From contig CAJUEZ010000077.1 of assembly GCA_910585485.1 (NCBI GenBank), forward strand, positions 1 through 5,534: a DNA stretch of 5,534 nucleotides. The letters are read 5' to 3'. Origin of the DNA: an uncultured Clostridia bacterium. Its GTDB lineage: Bacteria > Bacillota > Clostridia > UBA1381. Each line of letters begins with the position of its first letter. Position 1 is the first letter of the stretch. The translations under genes and the position numbers were made by a program. Positions 5,363 through 5,534 of the stretch are shown here, piece by piece. Under the pieces are notes generated by a model. The model searched no databases. It worked only from the letters and a program-made list of their open reading frames with translations, and was not told the origin of the DNA.

Positions 5363-5534
5363 CAATTTGTTTGAGGCGTTATAGATGATGTATAATTCCG
5401 CATTCCATACAACCCTGCTCTGTCGTTTATAACGAATACCTTAATCATATCCATTGTAAGACCGAGTCTTCCCTCTTCGTCACCAACAAGCACACCCTTG
5501 TCCATCAGCTTTTGAATTGTCGGTTTAGCCCATT
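5362..5534 (-). CDS. Endolysin (amidase), C-terminal part; 5' end outside window
   Basis: The last 56 codons of a minus-strand gene are visible, ending at TGA 5364-5362. The first 42 residues (WAKPTIQKLMDKG... to GLY) match the end of the truncated copy at 4134-4577 with a single Q-to-E difference. From the matching copy it is inferred to be a type-2 amidase endolysin that cuts the host cell wall at the end of phage growth; the visible portion is only the C-terminal, probably wall-binding, region. The two proteins part after GLY: the other copy stops after one more residue (D), while this one runs on for GMRNYTSSITPQTN. That tail looks like out-of-family sequence gained where the methyltransferase block was joined. 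The gene directly precedes the methyltransferase and shares the leftward transcript. Confidence 0.75.
   Translation of the reverse strand, partial: WAKPTIQKLMDKGVLVGDEEGRLGLTMDMIKVFVINDRAGLYGMRNYTSSITPQTN
5406..5534. repeat. Right copy of the endolysin 3'-end direct repeat (continues past the window)
   Basis: This is the partner of 4139-4267, in the same orientation and without gaps at about 86% identity. The left-hand limit is sharp: upstream of CATACA at 5406 the two copies share nothing. The right-hand limit is unknown because the window ends inside the repeat. Confidence 0.9.

Noticed and set aside
4134..5534. Group I intron or intein carrying the methyltransferase within the endolysin
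   Set aside because: The endolysin ends with its own stop just before the methyltransferase and the sequence repeats rather than being split; no homing endonuclease, splicing motifs or intron core is seen.

Overview
The window looks like accessory DNA from a low-GC Gram-positive host, probably a gut-type Clostridia member (Bacillota). The reasons are strong AGGAGG-type ribosome binding sites, AT-rich intergenic DNA, a near-consensus sigma-A promoter, a tRNA 3' end with an encoded CCA, and the protein families present. The assignment to Clostridia is an inference from style, not from a marker gene.

Left part (1-3051, genes on +): this is the end of a mobilisable integrative element. It holds the last 57 codons of an unrecognised gene, then about 300 bp without a gene. 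That gap contains eight copies of a 7-bp motif (GGCGTGT/ACACGCC) in both orientations and a dense series of hairpins. Next come a MobV/Pre-type relaxase (477-1661), a very good promoter inside an inverted repeat, and a complete tyrosine recombinase (1749-2912). The relaxase would nick and transfer the element, and the recombinase would integrate and excise it.

Junction (2911-3136): a 23-bp stretch at 3052-3074 is, on the minus strand, exactly the T-loop, T-stem 3' strand, acceptor 3' strand, G73 and CCA of a tRNA, most like tRNA-Ser. The rest of the tRNA is absent on both sides. Short direct repeats resembling integrase arm sites lie on both sides. This is the layout of an attP, or of a junction between two elements stacked in the same tRNA gene.

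Right part (3075-5534, genes on -): this looks like the late end of a phage or prophage. In transcription order it has the 3' end of an endolysin (amidase) gene that runs off the window, a Dam-like D12-class adenine methyltransferase whose ribosome binding site overlaps the endolysin stop codon, a second and 5'-truncated copy of the endolysin 3' region, and an intrinsic terminator. After that, under its own promoter, comes an AT-rich gene for a protein with two membrane helices and a cytosolic domain, in the usual position of a lysogenic-conversion or exclusion gene.

The two most notable points are the relaxase/integrase element meeting phage lysis genes at a tRNA-derived att core, and a methyltransferase gene sitting between two diverged (about 86% identical) copies of the endolysin 3' end.
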